In this document: positions 62,585-64,000 of the stretch, piece by piece
Layout of the letters: each line of letters begins with the position of its first letter
Position numbering within the stretch: the first letter of the stretch is position 1
Source of the DNA: Cercis canadensis
Lineage: Eukaryota; Streptophyta; Magnoliopsida; Fabales; Fabaceae
Direction: 5' to 3'
DNA: 64,000 nt
Assembly: GCA_003255065.1 (NCBI GenBank)
Contig: QAOA01003506.1
Coordinates: 1-64,000 of the forward strand
Notes under the pieces: model-generated
Seen by the model: the letters and a program-made list of their open reading frames with translations, nothing else
Databases searched by the model: none
What the model was told of the DNA's origin: nothing
Program-made: the position numbers and the translations under genes

Positions 62585-62974
62585 ATGGAGAATAAGAAAG
62601 TGATATTATTTACCCAATTTGTGATCATGCTTACAATAGTAATAGCAGCAGTACAATTTCAACTTTGCTCAGCCATTATTCCTTATGAAAATTCTATAAG
62701 AATCTCACGATACTGCACTAGGGAAAGTGCTAACTTTTGCTTGGTACTTAATATGATGACAAGAAAAGTGCGAGAACTGTTTCGTGATTGCTTCTTGAAT
62801 GATATGGAGAAGTGCCTTGGAGATAATGGAATCAAACCTAAACCCTATACTACCCTCTCGTTAGCAGTTCAGTTGAGCATTTCAAGTTGCTGGACAGTTT
62901 CCAGTTCGTCTATGAATCAGTCAATGTTTGTTAATTGTCTTGTCAGACATATGCCCAAGAACATGCATGCATGA
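62585..62974 (+). CDS. Small secreted cysteine-containing peptide, 129 aa
   Basis: I chose the ATG at 62585 because the upstream in-frame codons lack an ATG and the product then starts with a charged MENKK and a hydrophobic stretch ending QFQLCSA, a good signal peptide. The mature part is basic and has cysteines spaced C-x7-C-x16-C-x7-C-x24-C-x15-C. The first half (RYCTRESANFC and ELFRDCF) resembles the cysteine region of the neighbour at 61358 (DRCTEICKERC and TFYDRCL), where C-x7-C-x15-C is also found. They may be diverged members of one family. There is no intron. I do not recognise a named family, and function is unknown; secretion is inferred. Confidence 0.6.
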   Translation: MENKKVILFTQFVIMLTIVIAAVQFQLCSAIIPYENSIRISRYCTRESANFCLVLNMMTRKVRELFRDCFLNDMEKCLGDNGIKPKPYTTLSLAVQLSISSCWTVSSSSMNQSMFVNCLVRHMPKNMHA

Positions 62975-63488
62975 ATCGTGAGGCAGACTAAGAGGAGAAA
63001 GTGGCCTTTGAATAATTGGCTCTGTTTGGAAAATAATTGAAGAGAAAACTAAAATTGAAACTAAATCTAAGCATGATATATGTGTTAATTGATGCATTAT
63101 CTCATAAAAATGTTAATTTCTAGTATGATATATGTGTCAAGAACTAATTCAACTAAAAAACTTAAGCTGTTAAGTGAAGACTCAATAATGATTTTATATC
63201 TAACACACACCCACAAAATAATTTCTCTTTTGTTTAATCAAAAATTTACTTATACCTCAATTACTTTTACGGTGAAATTAAAATCCACTACTGCAAATAC
63301 CAAAAGTTATTCTTCCAGGTATAAAATTTAAATGATAGGTCACTAGTTTTTGGTATATTAGTTCCATAATCACTTCAAATTCATGGGTTGTTTCTTGGAG
63401 GTTTTGGAAGATAATAAGGACTAAAATATCTTTCGGTTTTTGTTTTTTAATTCAAAACATTCTAGCATGGCTATTGCAAAAGAAAAAA
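62975..63488. other. Intergenic, no gene seen
   Basis: AT-rich DNA after the peptide gene. A frame at 63089-63331 has no initiation or domain support. Confidence 0.4.
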
Positions 63489-63546
63489 AAAAAGTTGTTT
63501 CTTTTTGGATTGGATTATGATGCCCCATCTTGTAAAAATATAAGGG
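63489..63546 (+). promoter_or_regulatory. Second copy of the peptide-gene promoter block
   Basis: The phrase ggattggattatgatgcccc followed by atcttgtaaaaatataagg matches ggattggattatgattcccc followed by catctttgtatatataag at 62483-62526. The TATA-like part is weaker here. Within about ten bases an LTR begins, so no open frame follows. Confidence 0.55.
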
Positions 63547-63555
63547 ATGTTCATG

Positions 63556-64000
63556 TGTTAGCAAACCTCTGGTGTACCATCGGTTTACACATGGGAAATT
63601 TAGAAATTAATTTTTTTTGAATTAATTATCATTAGTTAATTATTATATTTTCCGTAATTTCAAGTTATCTACTGTTAAGCTAGTGTTTATTTGCTGGTTA
63701 GTTATTATGTTGCAGTTGAGGAGATTACTCCTTCACTTTTCCTGTATTCTTTGTTTTTAGGAGGTGGTTACTCCACCAAGCTTGTATTAGAGGTTTGAAT
63801 TATTCAATGGAATTATCAAAAAAATTTATGCCAAGTTTCTGAAGACTTATCTCAGGAAATTGCAGGTTCTCTCTAAGAAACCACACCATTGGTAGACGCA
63901 GGAAAACACCTCCCCCAACCCCTTCCTCTAATTCTGAAACCACAGGGTTTCGTCCCATAACCAAATCTATAACTAAGGACCATAACAATTTGGCATCAGA
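63556..64000 (+). mobile_element. 5-prime LTR and primer-site start of a Copia-like element (fossil or intact unknown)
   Basis: From tgttag at 63556 to about 63987 the sequence has the character of a Copia LTR, with a stretch ttagttattatgttgcag and later gtattagaggtttgaattat. Just behind it lies ttggcatcaga (63990-64000), close to the primer-binding site for initiator Met tRNA (tggtatcagagc). The element then leaves the window, so its age and wholeness cannot be judged. Confidence 0.5.

Noticed and set aside
1-64000. CRISPR arrays, operons, bacterial promoters or an organellar insertion
   Set aside because: No spaced direct-repeat arrays were seen. Genes are intron-rich and plant nuclear in type. 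No stretch resembled plastid or mitochondrial genes.

Overview
This is a window of eukaryotic nuclear DNA from a flowering plant, most likely a woody eudicot of the rosid type (the clade is inferred from gene family resemblance only). Evidence is the AT-rich intergenic DNA full of SINEs, MITEs and LTR fragments, genes split by many short GT-AG introns, and plant-specific families: a JAZ/TIFY jasmonate repressor, a plant beta-galactosidase with a C-terminal lectin domain, an LRR receptor kinase of the rice Xa21-like subfamily, and a plant MED23.

Layout. 1-24000 is gene-poor. It holds a near-identical duplication at 1-2850, a lone decayed exon of N-acetylglucosamine kinase at 6589-6720, two foldback MITEs with 9-bp flanking repeats, several SINEs with target-site duplications and CACTA-like debris. 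24039-27547 (+) is a complete TIFY6B/JAZ3-like gene of seven exons with a G-box cluster upstream. 27548-31771 is intergenic with two adjacent SINEs. 31772-34941 (-) is a broken LRR receptor-like kinase. 37154-53606 (-) is an apparently intact MED23 gene, which I could assemble into 21 exons with unbroken reading frame (1606 aa). 53823-54012 is an assembly gap. 54174-54790 (-) is a frame-broken fragment of the first exon of a chloroplast (p)ppGpp synthetase/hydrolase of the RSH2/RSH3 type. 56240-60556 (+) is an 18-exon GH35 beta-galactosidase of the BGAL7/BGAL15 type with an odd first splice site. 61358-62974 holds two small secreted cysteine-rich peptide genes in divergent orientation. The window ends in the LTR of a Copia-like retroelement.

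The genes do not form a pathway or operon. The JAZ protein represses jasmonate-responsive transcription. MED23 is a subunit of the Mediator complex. The beta-galactosidase acts in the cell wall or apoplast, and the two small peptides are predicted to be secreted. Their closeness looks incidental.

Assembly caution: eight single N bases occur (872, 13150, 14195, 20223, 45992, 52528, 53439, 58884). At five of them the sequence before the N is repeated almost exactly elsewhere close by, usually straight after the N. This is what unmerged contig ends or two haplotypes placed in tandem would look like, so several apparent duplications here are probably artefacts.
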